A DNA stretch of 64,000 nucleotides from an uncultured candidate division Zixibacteria bacterium (GCA_903908285.1 CAIVRH010000038.1:1-64000); one strand, 5' to 3'; numbered from the stretch's first letter, positions 53,926 to 63,720 are shown. Translations and numbers: made by a program. Notes: generated by a model from the sequence alone, not told the origin.

Positions 53926-54849
53926 TCAGTCTGATCTGGCCAAGTCAAGTGAAAATTCCTCATTCACTACTGCTGGTCCGGGGATGGCATTCCGTTTTTT
54001 AATGATTATATCGCACAAGTATAGGCTGACTCCCCCCACCAAAAGCCCCATCAATACATCCGAGACATAATGAAAACGTCCGTAGACCGTAGCCGCAAAG
54101 AGACTGAATATCAAAGGGGAAAGCACATAAAAGAGGAGACGATGGTGTCTTTCAGCATAAATCAAAACCACCAGTGCCACTGCCACATGCGAGCTGGGCA
54201 TGGCAGCTCCCTGGATACCTGCTCTCTGGATCAGATGCTGGGCGAATCGGGAGATCATCCCCCCTCCTAATTCGATTTGATGCAGATCAGCCAGAGCGAA
54301 TCGGGGACCTGCCACCGGAAAGAAAATGAATCCCAGATATGAGAAGAAGAAGGTTACTGCAGTGGTGAAGAAAAAATCGTCCAGCTCTCTGATCTTATGG
54401 CTAAAGAAAAGTCCTAAACCCAATAGCAGAATCAGAAAATAATAAAAGATATAAGAGAACATCATGTATTCGCTCAAGCTAAACGAGATGAACTTCTGCA
54501 TCCACACCGTGGGATGGATGCCAAAAACGGTTAACTCAAAGCGGTTAACCAGATTATCGAAAAGATTGGGAAAAACCATGTGAATTAAATATCGGTTCTC
54601 CTCATAAAGTACGATGAAGAAAGGCGGGGGATAAAAGTGGCGGAAAAAATATCGCCAGCCGGTAGGCTTATGATCGAGCACCGAAGCCACCAGAAACATG
54701 AACAAACAGACGCACAGGTTAAATCCCAGCAGATTCAACCAATGGGGTAGATTGGCATGAAAGATCAGAATCAATACGCTTAAAACCACCATATAAATGA
54801 AGGTGGCTTTCTCCATCAGAAGAAAACGGGGTGTTTTATGGTTGATCAT
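53926..54849 (-). CDS. PAP2-superfamily membrane phosphatase/transferase
   Basis: A 307-residue protein with about seven transmembrane helices. PAP2 signature: Arg in AGPRFAL (motif 1, degenerate), AMPSSHVAVAL (motif 2, His) and YGRFHYVSDVLMG (motif 3, His and Asp). The long N-terminal half and VYGRFHYVSDV resemble the bacterial/Aur1-like subgroup. In this locus it may remove phosphate from phosphatidylinositol phosphate or transfer the inositol phosphate head group; both are inference. Sits between the CDP-alcohol transferase and rsmI on the same strand. Confidence 0.85.
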   Translation of the reverse strand: MINHKTPRFLLMEKATFIYMVVLSVLILIFHANLPHWLNLLGFNLCVCLFMFLVASVLDHKPTGWRYFFRHFYPPPFFIVLYEENRYLIHMVFPNLFDNLVNRFELTVFGIHPTVWMQKFISFSLSEYMMFSYIFYYFLILLLGLGLFFSHKIRELDDFFFTTAVTFFFSYLGFIFFPVAGPRFALADLHQIELGGGMISRFAQHLIQRAGIQGAAMPSSHVAVALVVLIYAERHHRLLFYVLSPLIFSLFAATVYGRFHYVSDVLMGLLVGGVSLYLCDIIIKKRNAIPGPAVVNEEFSLDLARSD

Positions 54850-54885
54850 GGCATTCCGATTGTCTTTTGTATGACCTAAGGTAGA

Positions 54886-55605
54886 TTATATCTCTTTAAT
54901 TCCTTCAATTAAAACCACCAACTCCCCCTTGACTTTTCCTTCTCCAAAATAGCATTTGATTTCCTCCGGCGTCCCCCGGATGATCTCTTCGAACTTCTTG
55001 GTTAGTTCCCGGCCTATTACCATCTTTCTTTGACCCAGGATTTCTGCCATATCCTCGATCATTTTGGCAAAACGGTGCGGAGATTCATAGAAGATTAAAG
55101 TTCTCTTTTCCTCCCGCAATTCTTCCAGCCTTCTTCTTCTCTTCCCCGGTTTGGGCGACAGAAATCCCTCGAACACGAACCTGTCCGTGGGAAGTCCGGA
55201 CACCACCAAAGCGGAAAGAAAGGCGGATGCTCCGGGAATGGGAACGACCCTTATATTTTCCCGAATAGACTGTTGCACCAGAAGATAACCCGGATCAGAG
55301 ATCCCTGGTGTTCCGGCATCCGAAATAATCGCAATAGATTTACCCGCTTTCAATTGCTCGATCAAAAAAGGCGCTTTTCTATCCTTGTTAAAATCATGGT
55401 AACTGATTATACTCTTATGCAGGTTATAATGTTTCAAAAGTGTGCCGGTATGCCGGGTATCCTCGGCAGCTAACAAATCCACATCCTTGAGCACTTTCAA
55501 AGCCCGCAAGGTTATATCCTCCAGATTGCCGATGGGTGTGCTCACCAGATAAAGAACACCCCCTTCCACATAAATCTGCTCTTCTTTTTCCGGGTCAGGG
55601 CACAT
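54886..55605 (-). CDS. rsmI: 16S rRNA 2'-O-methyltransferase RsmI
   Basis: Methylates C1402 of 16S rRNA using S-adenosylmethionine. Signatures: LYLVSTPIGNLEDITLRAL, AEDTRHTGTLLKHY, ISDAGTPGISDPGYLLV, PIPGASAFLSALVVSGLPT and LIFYESPHRF. The reading frame opens at ATG 55605 (239 residues), but a GTG at 55569 would begin MEGGVLYLVSTPIGN, closer to the family's usual N-terminus; no good ribosome site decides. Last of the inositol-lipid gene run, not functionally related. Confidence 0.94.
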   Translation of the reverse strand: MCPDPEKEEQIYVEGGVLYLVSTPIGNLEDITLRALKVLKDVDLLAAEDTRHTGTLLKHYNLHKSIISYHDFNKDRKAPFLIEQLKAGKSIAIISDAGTPGISDPGYLLVQQSIRENIRVVPIPGASAFLSALVVSGLPTDRFVFEGFLSPKPGKRRRRLEELREEKRTLIFYESPHRFAKMIEDMAEILGQRKMVIGRELTKKFEEIIRGTPEEIKCYFGEGKVKGELVVLIEGIKEI

Positions 55606-55849
55606 AGAAAAAACAGGTTAAAGGTATAAGGCTAAAGAAAAGACACTTTCGTTAAAACCCTGTTGACTTTGTATTGGAATGATTATAACAACTAAAGCCA
55701 CTCTTATTTTAAAATGTCTAATGTAATTTTCCGGATTTCTATCTTCCTGATGATGAAAGTCTGCTCATCCAAAAGCACTCCATGCGAAAAGTTTTACAAA
55801 AATACCACAAGCTTATCCTTTTGGCAACATAAAATTGAAAAATTAAAAG
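55606..55849. other. Gene-free divergent gap
   Basis: Between rsmI and the ssb promoter. A TTGACT hexamer at about 55668 lacks a good -10 partner. No gene, hairpin or repeat of note is seen. Confidence 0.5.
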
Positions 55850-55878
55850 TTGACAAATCGAATTAGGGGATTTATAAT
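55850..55878 (+). promoter_or_regulatory. Consensus sigma-70 promoter of ssb
   Basis: TTGACA (55850-55855), exact 17-nt spacer, TATAAT (55873-55878): a perfect consensus pair, 45 nt before the start codon. No candidate LexA half-site is seen. Confidence 0.9.
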
Positions 55879-55923
55879 TAATATGAGCATTTGCCCAAAA
55901 ACCAAAATCAGTGGAGGTTAAGT

Positions 55924-56340
55924 ATGAGTGGTGTCAACAAAGTTATTTTGATTGGAAACCTGGGAAAGGATCCGGACCGGCGTTATCTCCCAAATGGAGA
56001 TGCCGTAACGAAGTTCCCTTTAGCGACTGGTGCTAAATGGAAAGACAAAAACGGACAACTTCAAGAAAGAACTGAATGGCATAACATTGTCGCTTTCAGA
56101 AAACTAGCAGATATATGCTATGATTATCTGAAGAAGGGTAGTCAGGTATATGTAGAAGGAAGAATACAAACCCGGACTTACGATGACAAGGATGGCATAA
56201 AAAAATGGTATACCGAAATCATAGCCCAAACCATTCAAATGTTGGGCAGAAAGGGCGAGCCCGGAGAGGAAGCTCCTTCGGAGATGGAAGAACCCCTGGT
56301 GGAGGGCAGCAAAACCGAAGACGAAGATATCCCATTCTAA
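55924..56340 (+). CDS. ssb: Single-stranded DNA-binding protein
   Basis: Coats single-stranded DNA in replication and repair. The 138-residue product begins [17 protein letters not shown] at ATG 55924 (GGAGGT seven bases upstream), so the ATG at 55891 is rejected. OB fold at about 3-107 with [21 protein letters not shown] and [20 protein letters not shown]; acidic tail ending EDEDIPF, the protein-interaction tip. Highly expressed promoter at 55850-55878. Downstream gap 56341-56625 has a GGTCGGAT-GA-ATCCGACC hairpin at 56409-56426. Confidence 0.96.
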   Translation: MSGVNKVILIGNLGKDPDRRYLPNGDAVTKFPLATGAKWKDKNGQLQERTEWHNIVAFRKLADICYDYLKKGSQVYVEGRIQTRTYDDKDGIKKWYTEIIAQTIQMLGRKGEPGEEAPSEMEEPLVEGSKTEDEDIPF

Positions 56341-56625
56341 ACCTTCTGGTTCTTTTTGCTATCGGAATGACCAACCCCCGAACTCCGATGGCGAATCTGT
56401 CAGCATCGGGTCGGATGAATCCGACCGCTGCGATGGAAGCAGTTTGATTTATCTATCCGTTATATATTATCCAGAGTGGGAAATTCCTATTCCCGATGGT
56501 TTGTTTTTATAATAATTCCGAATTGTCCACGGCATTCTCGAATTTGAGTATCGTTCGAGTCAACCGACCCGGGGACCAATTGGGTTAATTTTGAATTTTG
56601 CTTTCTTAACTTTGAATTGCTTAAG

Positions 56626-58425
56626 ATGTCCTTCCAGCGCAAGACCACTTTCGCCTGCATCCTGCTTCTTCTAACTGATTTTCTTGTCTATTTCCGTACT
56701 CTGGCGCCAGTCGTACAGTTCATCGATTCCGGGGAACTGGCGGTGGTGTGCAAAACGCTGGGGATCGCTCACCCCACCGGTTATCCCCTCTATACCCTGC
56801 TGGGAAGGCTTTTTACCCTGCTGCCTATAAGGGACATAATCTTCAGAGTAAATCTTTTTTCTCTTCTCTTGGTTTGCCTGGCGAACCTGTTCTTGTTCTT
56901 TATTGTTTTAAAACTCCTTGAGAATGAATCGGATGTTACCATCTGGGCTGCTTTTTTAGCCAGCCTGGTTTTTTCTTTCACCCCCACCCTGTGGTCCCAA
57001 GCCACCTCCAACGAAGTTTACGGTTTGAATGTCTTCTGCTATAATCTGATTATCTGCCTTCTTCTCATCTGGCGGGAAAAACTCCAAAAGGGAGGTGGAT
57101 CCAAAATTCTATATCTTTTGATCTTCGTTTATGGCTTATGCTTCGGCAATCACATGATGATTGTTTTATTGTTGCCGGCTGTCCTTTTTATTTTGTTGTG
57201 TTATAAAAAGAAAAGCCTTTTTGATCCGGAAAGGCTGCTATTCTATATCATTTTTTTTATACTGGGTCTCTCGTTATATGTATATCTTCCCATCCGCTCC
57301 GCTCAAAACCCGCTGCTTAACTGGGATTCTCCGGAAAACTGGCTGGCGTTTAAAAGACATGTCTCCGGCTGGCAGTATAAAGCCTGGATGTTCTCTGCCT
57401 CATCCGAACAGCTATTTTCGAATCTGGGGATGTTCGGGAAATTGTTTTTCCATAATTTCCCACTCTACCTTTTGCCATTTACATTTTTGGGCATCTGGAA
57501 ACTTGCCGTAAAAGATCGTAAGTTATTGGTTTTCTTTCTGATCTTTTTCTTTTTCGCCCTCATTTACGCCGTCAACTATTCCATTCCCGACATAGATGCA
57601 TACTTCTTAGGCTGTTTTCTGGTCAACGTCATCTTTGTGGGTAATGGTTTCTTCTTTCTATTTCAAAATCTGCGAAGAGCCAAGCTTCACCAAATCATAT
57701 CCGCAGGGATAATTTTTCTGTTCATCTTTTTTCCCCTAGTCTTGCTCAAGAAGAATTACTTCGAACAAGACAAAAGCCAAAGCTATTTCGCCTGCGATCT
57801 TAATTCCAATATCCTGCGGTCAACCAAAAAAGACGGCTTGCTCCTGACTCAACTGTGGGGACATTATGCCCCCTGGTTATATCTACGATACATTGAGTTC
57901 AAAAGACCCGATTTAGTCGTTCTTTCTCGGGATTTATGTGTCTACTCTTGGTATGCCGATTATGTAAAAAGGAATTATCCGCAGGTCTACCGGAACTCAG
58001 AAGATCTTATCGAACCATATATTGAAGAAATTTCCCGGTACGAGAATAGCCAGCCTTATGATAAGGATATCATCCGGGAGAGATATTTAAACATGCTGGA
58101 CGGGTACCTGCTGAGAAATCTAAATCAAAGGCGCATCTACGAAAACCTGGTGGGAGAGCAGGATGTGGGATACATGCTGGCAAAAATACCCGAGGGATTG
58201 GTTTATGCTCTAAAGGACACCTTAACTTATTACCCCTATGATTTTCCTGATTTCCGGCTCCGGGGGGTAGCAGATAAGAACGTATATAGAGACGAGCGCA
58301 CTCGTCTTTTCCTTTTGGTGTATCCTCTGATGATCGGAGAAAGAATCCGATATCTCCAGCAATTCAGGATGGCGGATGAAGCACAGGCTTTATCTGAAAA
58401 ATATGCCAAACTTCTGCAGAAGTAA
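56626..58425 (+). CDS. DUF2723 membrane protein, putative glycosyltransferase (copy 1)
   Basis: About 599 residues from ATG 56626, with no strong ribosome site. Ten to eleven transmembrane helices at about 10-400 and a soluble C-terminal part at about 400-599. The DUF2723 hallmark is FIDSGELAVVCKTLGIAHPT followed by GYPLYTLLGRLFTLLPI (about residues 29-65). The acidic DSGE after the first helix and FGNHMM later match GT-C enzymes such as protein O-mannosyltransferases, using lipid-linked sugars. Substrate unknown. A paralogue follows after 14 bp. Confidence 0.87.
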   Translation: MSFQRKTTFACILLLLTDFLVYFRTLAPVVQFIDSGELAVVCKTLGIAHPTGYPLYTLLGRLFTLLPIRDIIFRVNLFSLLLVCLANLFLFFIVLKLLENESDVTIWAAFLASLVFSFTPTLWSQATSNEVYGLNVFCYNLIICLLLIWREKLQKGGGSKILYLLIFVYGLCFGNHMMIVLLLPAVLFILLCYKKKSLFDPERLLFYIIFFILGLSLYVYLPIRSAQNPLLNWDSPENWLAFKRHVSGWQYKAWMFSASSEQLFSNLGMFGKLFFHNFPLYLLPFTFLGIWKLAVKDRKLLVFFLIFFFFALIYAVNYSIPDIDAYFLGCFLVNVIFVGNGFFFLFQNLRRAKLHQIISAGIIFLFIFFPLVLLKKNYFEQDKSQSYFACDLNSNILRSTKKDGLLLTQLWGHYAPWLYLRYIEFKRPDLVVLSRDLCVYSWYADYVKRNYPQVYRNSEDLIEPYIEEISRYENSQPYDKDIIRERYLNMLDGYLLRNLNQRRIYENLVGEQDVGYMLAKIPEGLVYALKDTLTYYPYDFPDFRLRGVADKNVYRDERTRLFLLVYPLMIGERIRYLQQFRMADEAQALSEKYAKLLQK

Positions 58426-58439
58426 CCAAAACTAACCCG

Positions 58440-60296
58440 TTGATTTTGCCCAAGGAAACCTACCCGGTGAGTTACAATATCCGAATAATAAAAGCTGTGC
58501 TGGCGATTCTTGCCATCGATCTTACGGTTTATCTTCTCACCCTCTCCCCTTCTCTTCAATTCATCGATTCCGGGGAGCTGGCGGTGGTGTGCAAAACCCT
58601 GGGCATCGCTCATCCCACCGGTTATCCCCTCTATACTCTTCTGGGAAGACTGTTTACCCTGCTGCCTTTAAAGGATATCATCTTCCGGGTTAACTTCATG
58701 TCGCTTCTTTTTATCTGTGGGGGGAATCTGATTCTGTTTCTTATATTTCTTAACCTGGATCAGAGCCTTTCTCGTAGAAAAGAAAACCTTAAACTGGTCG
58801 AAATTTGGCCGGCTTTTTTGGCTACGCTCATCTTCTCATTTACCCCCACTCTCTGGTCACAGGCCATCTCCAATGAGGTGTATGCCCTGAATGTCCTGCT
58901 GTTTGAACTCATTCTTCTTTTAGTCTTTATCTGGAGAAATAGTTGGAGGGAACCGGGAGGTGAACGAACCTTGTGTCTTCTGATATTTATCTATGCATTG
59001 AGCTTTGGCAACCACATGTCTACCGTCCTCCTTTCACCGGCTCTTATCTTCATGCTGATAATAACTTATGGGAGAACGGTCTTTTCGACAAAGCGATTGA
59101 TTCCCATCCTGTGTTTATTTTTTTTGGGGCTTACCATCTATATCTTTCTTCCGGTCCGGTCGTCACTGAATCCGATCATGGATTGGGGAAATCCGGAGAG
59201 CTGGTCGACTTTCAAAAGACACGTGACCGGCTGGCAGTATCAGGTCTGGATGTTCGCTGGATCAACCGATATTCTGATTTCCAATTTTAAAAACTTCATC
59301 CGGCTTTTCTTCCACCAATTTCCTCTTTATTTATTACCCCTTTCCGTTTTGGGTATCTGGAGGTTTATCATCAGCGACCGGAAGATTCTGGTCTTTTTAT
59401 CGATTACATTTTTCGCCCATGTTTTTTACGGGATCAACTACCAGATTCCCGACATCGATGCATATTACCTGGGTGCATTTATAGTTAATGCCATTTTCAT
59501 CGGCCGGGGGCTTGATTTCATTTTTCAGTTAATCGAAAATTCCAAAATCAAAAAGCGTGTTTCGCATGCAATCGTCATCCTATTCATCCTTATCCCTTTG
59601 TTCTTGTTTGAAAAAAACTATTTCCCAGCCGACCGGAGCCAGGATCATTTTGCTTACGATCTTGCCTCCAACCTCATGCGATCGGTAAAAAAGGATGCCA
59701 TTATTGTAACCAATGATTGGGATCACTATTCGCCCTGGCTTTATTTAAGATATGTAGATTTCAAGCGGCCGGATGTGAAGTATCTGGATGTTGAGCTTTG
59801 CCGGCGCTCCTGGTACTTTAATTATGTGAAACAAAACTATGCCGATCTTTATCGGAAGTCGGAAAATGAGATCGACAGATTCGTGCAAGAGGTATATCCT
59901 TTTGAGAACCGACGACCTTTCAACTCCCAGATAATCGAAAATGCCTATGTAAACATGCTGGGTAGTTTCCTGTCAAAAAACTTCACCACCCAACCTTTGT
60001 ACGATGACATAATCGGCGAGTCGAAATTCGAAAAGATGTATATTAAGGTCCCGGAGGGGATGATCTTTTCTCTTGAGGATAGTTTGCAGTATTATCCTTA
60101 CGACTTTCCTGATCTCGAATTGCGGGGGATAATGGATAAAAACGTTTACAAAGAGGACCGCACCCTTTTCAATCTGAACCGATACCCCTTCATGATCGAT
60201 TCCCGGTTGAAATATCTGTCATATTTTAAGATGGAAAAGGAAGTTGAGGTGCTGCGAGGAAGATATGCGAGGCTTTTAAGCGAACCGATGCGATGA
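58440..60296 (+). CDS. DUF2723 membrane protein, putative glycosyltransferase (copy 2)
   Basis: A 618-residue paralogue starting at TTG 58440, only 14 bp after copy 1, so co-transcribed. Same FIDSGELAVVCKTLGIAHPT and GYPLYTLLGRLF signature at about 39-75, RHVTGWQYQVWMF, INYQIPDIDAYYLG and a similar C-terminal domain (DHYSPWLYLRYVDFKRPD). The 5' part of the gene is nearly identical at DNA level to copy 1, the rest more diverged. Ends before the terminator at 60505-60534. Confidence 0.87.
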   Translation: MILPKETYPVSYNIRIIKAVLAILAIDLTVYLLTLSPSLQFIDSGELAVVCKTLGIAHPTGYPLYTLLGRLFTLLPLKDIIFRVNFMSLLFICGGNLILFLIFLNLDQSLSRRKENLKLVEIWPAFLATLIFSFTPTLWSQAISNEVYALNVLLFELILLLVFIWRNSWREPGGERTLCLLIFIYALSFGNHMSTVLLSPALIFMLIITYGRTVFSTKRLIPILCLFFLGLTIYIFLPVRSSLNPIMDWGNPESWSTFKRHVTGWQYQVWMFAGSTDILISNFKNFIRLFFHQFPLYLLPLSVLGIWRFIISDRKILVFLSITFFAHVFYGINYQIPDIDAYYLGAFIVNAIFIGRGLDFIFQLIENSKIKKRVSHAIVILFILIPLFLFEKNYFPADRSQDHFAYDLASNLMRSVKKDAIIVTNDWDHYSPWLYLRYVDFKRPDVKYLDVELCRRSWYFNYVKQNYADLYRKSENEIDRFVQEVYPFENRRPFNSQIIENAYVNMLGSFLSKNFTTQPLYDDIIGESKFEKMYIKVPEGMIFSLEDSLQYYPYDFPDLELRGIMDKNVYKEDRTLFNLNRYPFMIDSRLKYLSYFKMEKEVEVLRGRYARLLSEPMR

Positions 60297-60504
60297 ACGG
60301 AATCGGGGGAAAAATGAACGACTCCGCCACAAGCAGCGGAGTATCGGAAGGAATTTGAACCGTAAACGCTGCAAGCGGCGGGGAATTGACCCGTCCCGCC
60401 AAAGGCGGGATTAAAACTAGACTCAACCATTTCAACCAGTTCTGATGCGGTCTTTCGTAAACATATTTTATATTTATATCTTGGAGAAAAACTATAGCAA
60501 ACCA

Positions 60505-60534
60505 AAAACCCCCTTTAAATCAGGGGGCTTTTAT
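60505..60534. terminator. Bidirectional intrinsic terminator
   Basis: CCCCCT-N7-AGGGGG hairpin with AAAAA before and CTTTTAT after. Serves the DUF2723 pair on the plus strand and the thioredoxin-like gene on the minus strand. Other hairpins (ACTCCGC-N8-GCGGAGT near 60321-60342; CCCGCC/GGCGGG near 60393-60410) lie in 60297-60504. Confidence 0.75.
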
Positions 60535-60580
60535 CTTTGGCTGAATCCTTTCCTACCAATCCAATAATCTTCCATCTGTC

Positions 60581-61354
60581 TTATTTTTTGGGGGTATCTC
60601 CCTTTTCCTGCTGTTGTTTCACATATTCCGCGAAGCTGACCTTATCATACTGATCATCCTTCACCCACTTCAGGATATACTGAAACTCATCCGCTTCCAC
60701 GTATCCTTTCCTTTCTCCGATCCGCTCGCCGGTGGGTTTGAGAAACCAGGTATCCGGATAAGCCCGGGCATTGTATTCTCCAGCCAGCTGTCTTAGGGTC
60801 ATATCTTTCCCCTCCACCTTCACCTTGTCTGCGGATTCTGCATTGACCTTGATCGCCACAAAATAACTGCTAAGTATCTTCCTGATCTCTTCATTGTCGA
60901 AGGTCAATTTGTCCATCCTCTTACACCATCCGCACCATGTAGTATAAAAATGAACCATTACATACTTTTGTTCTTCCTTAGCTTTGGCTAATCCTTCATC
61001 ATACGTATACCAGAAAGTGGTGTCCTTCTTTGCTGAAGCGCTTTCCTCTTTTGGTATAGTTACTATAGCAGCTCGCTCTTTTGTACTTTTTTCGGTTTCT
61101 AGTGCCGAAATTCTATCTTGAATGCTTTTTGATTCTTCTCTTAGAATTTTAATTTCATTCTGCAAACTAGTAATCTGTTGTTGAAATTCTTCCTTAATAC
61201 TTTGAACTTCTTTTTCTTTCTCCGTAACTGATTTTTGATACCAGTAAACTCCAACTCCAACAATTACAGAAACAATTATTACGGTAATGATAATAGTCCA
61301 AATTGCGAAGGACTTATTTAACCTGACTTGGGATAGATCGTTTTGTTGTATCAT
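60581..61354 (-). CDS. Membrane-anchored thioredoxin-like protein with coiled-coil stalk
   Basis: A 257-residue protein: short cytosolic N-terminus, transmembrane helix (about 17-39), coiled coil (about 45-98) and a thioredoxin-fold domain (about 115-240) with active site FYTTWCGWCKRMDKL (Cys-Gly-Trp-Cys). cis-Pro is in ARAYPDTWFL. The orientation places the redox domain in the periplasm if the anchor is type II. It resembles the DsbD-gamma/thioredoxin_7 group (VMVHFYTTWCGWC). Likely a thiol-disulfide reductant; partner unknown. Confidence 0.87.
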   Translation of the reverse strand: MIQQNDLSQVRLNKSFAIWTIIITVIIVSVIVGVGVYWYQKSVTEKEKEVQSIKEEFQQQITSLQNEIKILREESKSIQDRISALETEKSTKERAAIVTIPKEESASAKKDTTFWYTYDEGLAKAKEEQKYVMVHFYTTWCGWCKRMDKLTFDNEEIRKILSSYFVAIKVNAESADKVKVEGKDMTLRQLAGEYNARAYPDTWFLKPTGERIGERKGYVEADEFQYILKWVKDDQYDKVSFAEYVKQQQEKGDTPKK

Positions 61355-61564
61355 AAATTATTCTCCGCGATATTTTATATCCTACATAAGACTTTGCATT
61401 AGATTAGCAATATAACTATAATCATGATTCTCCTTTCTAAAGAAGCACCGGTTCCCCATCTGTGATTAAAATACGTGCTGCCTCAAAACGATGTTTGAAG
61501 GGCACGGATGCTCTTTCGCTTAAGCCCTTAATCCGTTCGCCGAAGAGGAAATGGGTATTGCTAT

Positions 61565-61607
61565 GGACTGTCGACTGTGGACTGTAGACTCTTGACCGTG
61601 GACAGTT
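61565..61607. repeat. Heptanucleotide array GACTGTN at a stop codon
   Basis: GACTGTC, GACTGTG, GACTGTA, GACTCTT, GACCGTG and GACAGTT follow in exact 7-nt register and end beside the M32 carboxypeptidase stop codon (61608-61610). Confidence 0.8.
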
Positions 61608-63125
61608 TTACACCTCGTAGATCTGTCCGTACTTGCCTTTGAGATAATCCATCAACGGGCGATGAGAGAGCGGTTTTCCGGTGACCACCTCCACCAACTT
61701 CTCTGCCCGGTAGCGTTGGCCCGGCTTATGGATCTTTTCATTCAACCAGCGTTTCAGGTTAGAGAACTCCCCGCGGGCAAACTGTTCCTCTAAATCGCCC
61801 AGCTCCTTTTTCGCCTGGTTGAAGAATTGAGCGGCATACAGATTCCCCAGCGAGTAAGTGGGAAAATAGCCGATATATCCCATGCTCCAGTGGACATCCT
61901 GCAGACAACCTTCGGCGTCATTGGGGGGAAGGATGCCGAAATAGCTCTTGAACTTCTCATTCCAGATGCCAGGGATGTCTTTTGTCGGAAGATTTCCGCT
62001 GAAAAACGCCTGCTCGATCTCGAAACGGATCAAAATATGTAGATTGTAGGTTACCTCGTCCGCCTCCACCCGGATGAATGAAGGAGTCACTTCATTTATG
62101 GCGAAGTAAAAATCGTCAAATTTGATTTTACCTAAAGCTTCGGGGTAGAGCTTTTGCGCTTTGGGGAAAAAGAATTTCCAGAAGGATTTGCTTCGTCCCA
62201 CCATATTCTCCCACATGCGGGACTGGGATTCATGGATTCCTAATGATACCGAATCACCTCCGGGGGTACCCCAGCGTTCTGGATCCAAACCCTGTTCGTA
62301 AATACCGTGACCGGCTTCATGCAGGATTCCGAAGAATGCCTGGCCGAAATGTTTGGGGTTATAGCGGGTAGTGATGCGCACGTCTCCCGGTCCTATGCCG
62401 GTACAAAACGGATGAACCGTCAAATCCAGCCGACCTCTTTCGAAATCGTATCCGATAGCCGAAGCCGCTTCTTTTCCGAAACGCTCCTGGCGATCCACTG
62501 GAAACTCCCGGGTAAGGATGGAAGAGTCTGGACGTTTCGGGGATTCGCTGATGGCTTTTACCAAACCCACCAACTCGGATCGGAAATCTGCGAAAACCTT
62601 GGCCACCTTTTCAATGGTGGATCCGGTTTCAAAATCGTCCAGCAGGGCATCATAGGGGTCCTTCTCGTAACCCACTATCTCCGCCTGTTGGTGTTTTAAC
62701 CGGATTATCTTTTCTAAGTAGGGCAAAAACAATGAGAAATCGGATTTCTGCCGTGCCTCTGCCCATACCCCATGAGCCATGGTGGTCACCCGGGTAAGCT
62801 CCTCCACTAAGGATTTGGGAATTTTCACCAGTTTGTCGTAGGCATGCTTGATCTCTCGGATATTTGCGGTTTCAAAACTGTCGGGATCGCTGACCAGTGA
62901 ACCTCCTTCCAGTTGTTTTAATAGATCACCGATCTCGGCGGAGGTAAATTTCTCGTGCCTTAAACCTGCCAGATAAGCCAGCTGGTTTCCCCGGTGTTCC
63001 ACCCCCCCTTTGGGGATGTAGGTTTTCTCATCCCAGTCCAGAAGCGCCAGAGTAGAATTCAAAATATAAATCTCTTTGGTCAAGTCAAAAAGTCTCTGGT
63101 AGGCTTTCCTAAGATCTTCTGTCAT
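61608..63125 (-). CDS. M32 carboxypeptidase (Taq carboxypeptidase family)
   Basis: Zinc metallocarboxypeptidase that removes C-terminal residues. About 505 residues from ATG 63125 (MTEDLRKAYQRL) with AAGGAGA upstream; a frame to 63173 is rejected. The family motifs are DVRITTRYNPKHF, the zinc site GILHEAGHGIYEQGL (HExxH), the HESQSRMWENMVGRS third-ligand motif and EVTPSFIRVEADEVTYNLHI. Cytosolic. A heptamer array abuts its stop codon. Confidence 0.93.
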   Translation of the reverse strand: MTEDLRKAYQRLFDLTKEIYILNSTLALLDWDEKTYIPKGGVEHRGNQLAYLAGLRHEKFTSAEIGDLLKQLEGGSLVSDPDSFETANIREIKHAYDKLVKIPKSLVEELTRVTTMAHGVWAEARQKSDFSLFLPYLEKIIRLKHQQAEIVGYEKDPYDALLDDFETGSTIEKVAKVFADFRSELVGLVKAISESPKRPDSSILTREFPVDRQERFGKEAASAIGYDFERGRLDLTVHPFCTGIGPGDVRITTRYNPKHFGQAFFGILHEAGHGIYEQGLDPERWGTPGGDSVSLGIHESQSRMWENMVGRSKSFWKFFFPKAQKLYPEALGKIKFDDFYFAINEVTPSFIRVEADEVTYNLHILIRFEIEQAFFSGNLPTKDIPGIWNEKFKSYFGILPPNDAEGCLQDVHWSMGYIGYFPTYSLGNLYAAQFFNQAKKELGDLEEQFARGEFSNLKRWLNEKIHKPGQRYRAEKLVEVVTGKPLSHRPLMDYLKGKYGQIYEV

Positions 63126-63271
63126 GATTATTTTCTCCTTACCATTTGAAGTTATTGATTCGAGCCGAATCAAGCTCCTATCGATTTCTTTGTATATATA
63201 ATAAATTTTCCTGTTTTGGCAACGGGAAAATCCACACGGGTTTCCTTCCTTCTCATTTTTGGGGGGATATT

Positions 63272-63661
63272 CTAAGCTCGTCTGATCGCATCCTTTGCCC
63301 TTCTTTTAAGATACCACCATATAGCTGCCTGTACCAATAAAATCCCCAAACCATCAGCCAGGAAATCGTGAACATCGCAGTTTCTTCCCGGAACGAATTT
63401 TTGATGGATCTCATCGGAAAGACCATAGATAACTCCGATGAGGATGGAAAGAACGAAGACGTTCTTTTTAAGAAATTCCTTTCCAGAGTTGAAAAACGCC
63501 AAAAAGAGAAGCATGGAAAAGATGCCGTATTCGATAAAGTGCGTGACTTTGTCTCCCCATTTGAATTCCAAAGGAGGGGGTAATTGTGGTATGGCCGAGG
63601 CGACAAAAATCAACAGGGCATAGAACAGCGCCATATACTTGAAAACAAAAAGCTTTTTCAT
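63272..63661 (-). CDS. VanZ-like membrane protein
   Basis: A 129-residue protein with four transmembrane helices and the VanZ-family pattern SAIPQLPPPLEFKWGDKVTHFIEYGIFSML, split here as DKVTHFIEYGIF (about 36-47) and GLSDEIHQKFVPGRNCDVHDFLAD (about 80-103). Family function is unknown outside the glycopeptide-resistance VanZ. Not linked to vancomycin genes here. Confidence 0.85.
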   Translation of the reverse strand: MKKLFVFKYMALFYALLIFVASAIPQLPPPLEFKWGDKVTHFIEYGIFSMLLFLAFFNSGKEFLKKNVFVLSILIGVIYGLSDEIHQKFVPGRNCDVHDFLADGLGILLVQAAIWWYLKRRAKDAIRRA

Positions 63662-63720
63662 CGACGGTTGAATCCTTAGGATTAAGAGCTTTGGCTTACT
63701 TTCATTTGATTACTTTAAAT

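Noticed and set aside
60297-60504. tRNA-like hairpins after the DUF2723 pair
   Set aside because: No acceptor stem, anticodon arm or T-loop GTTCRA in the right spacing; simple hairpins only. No tRNA or rRNA was seen anywhere in the window.
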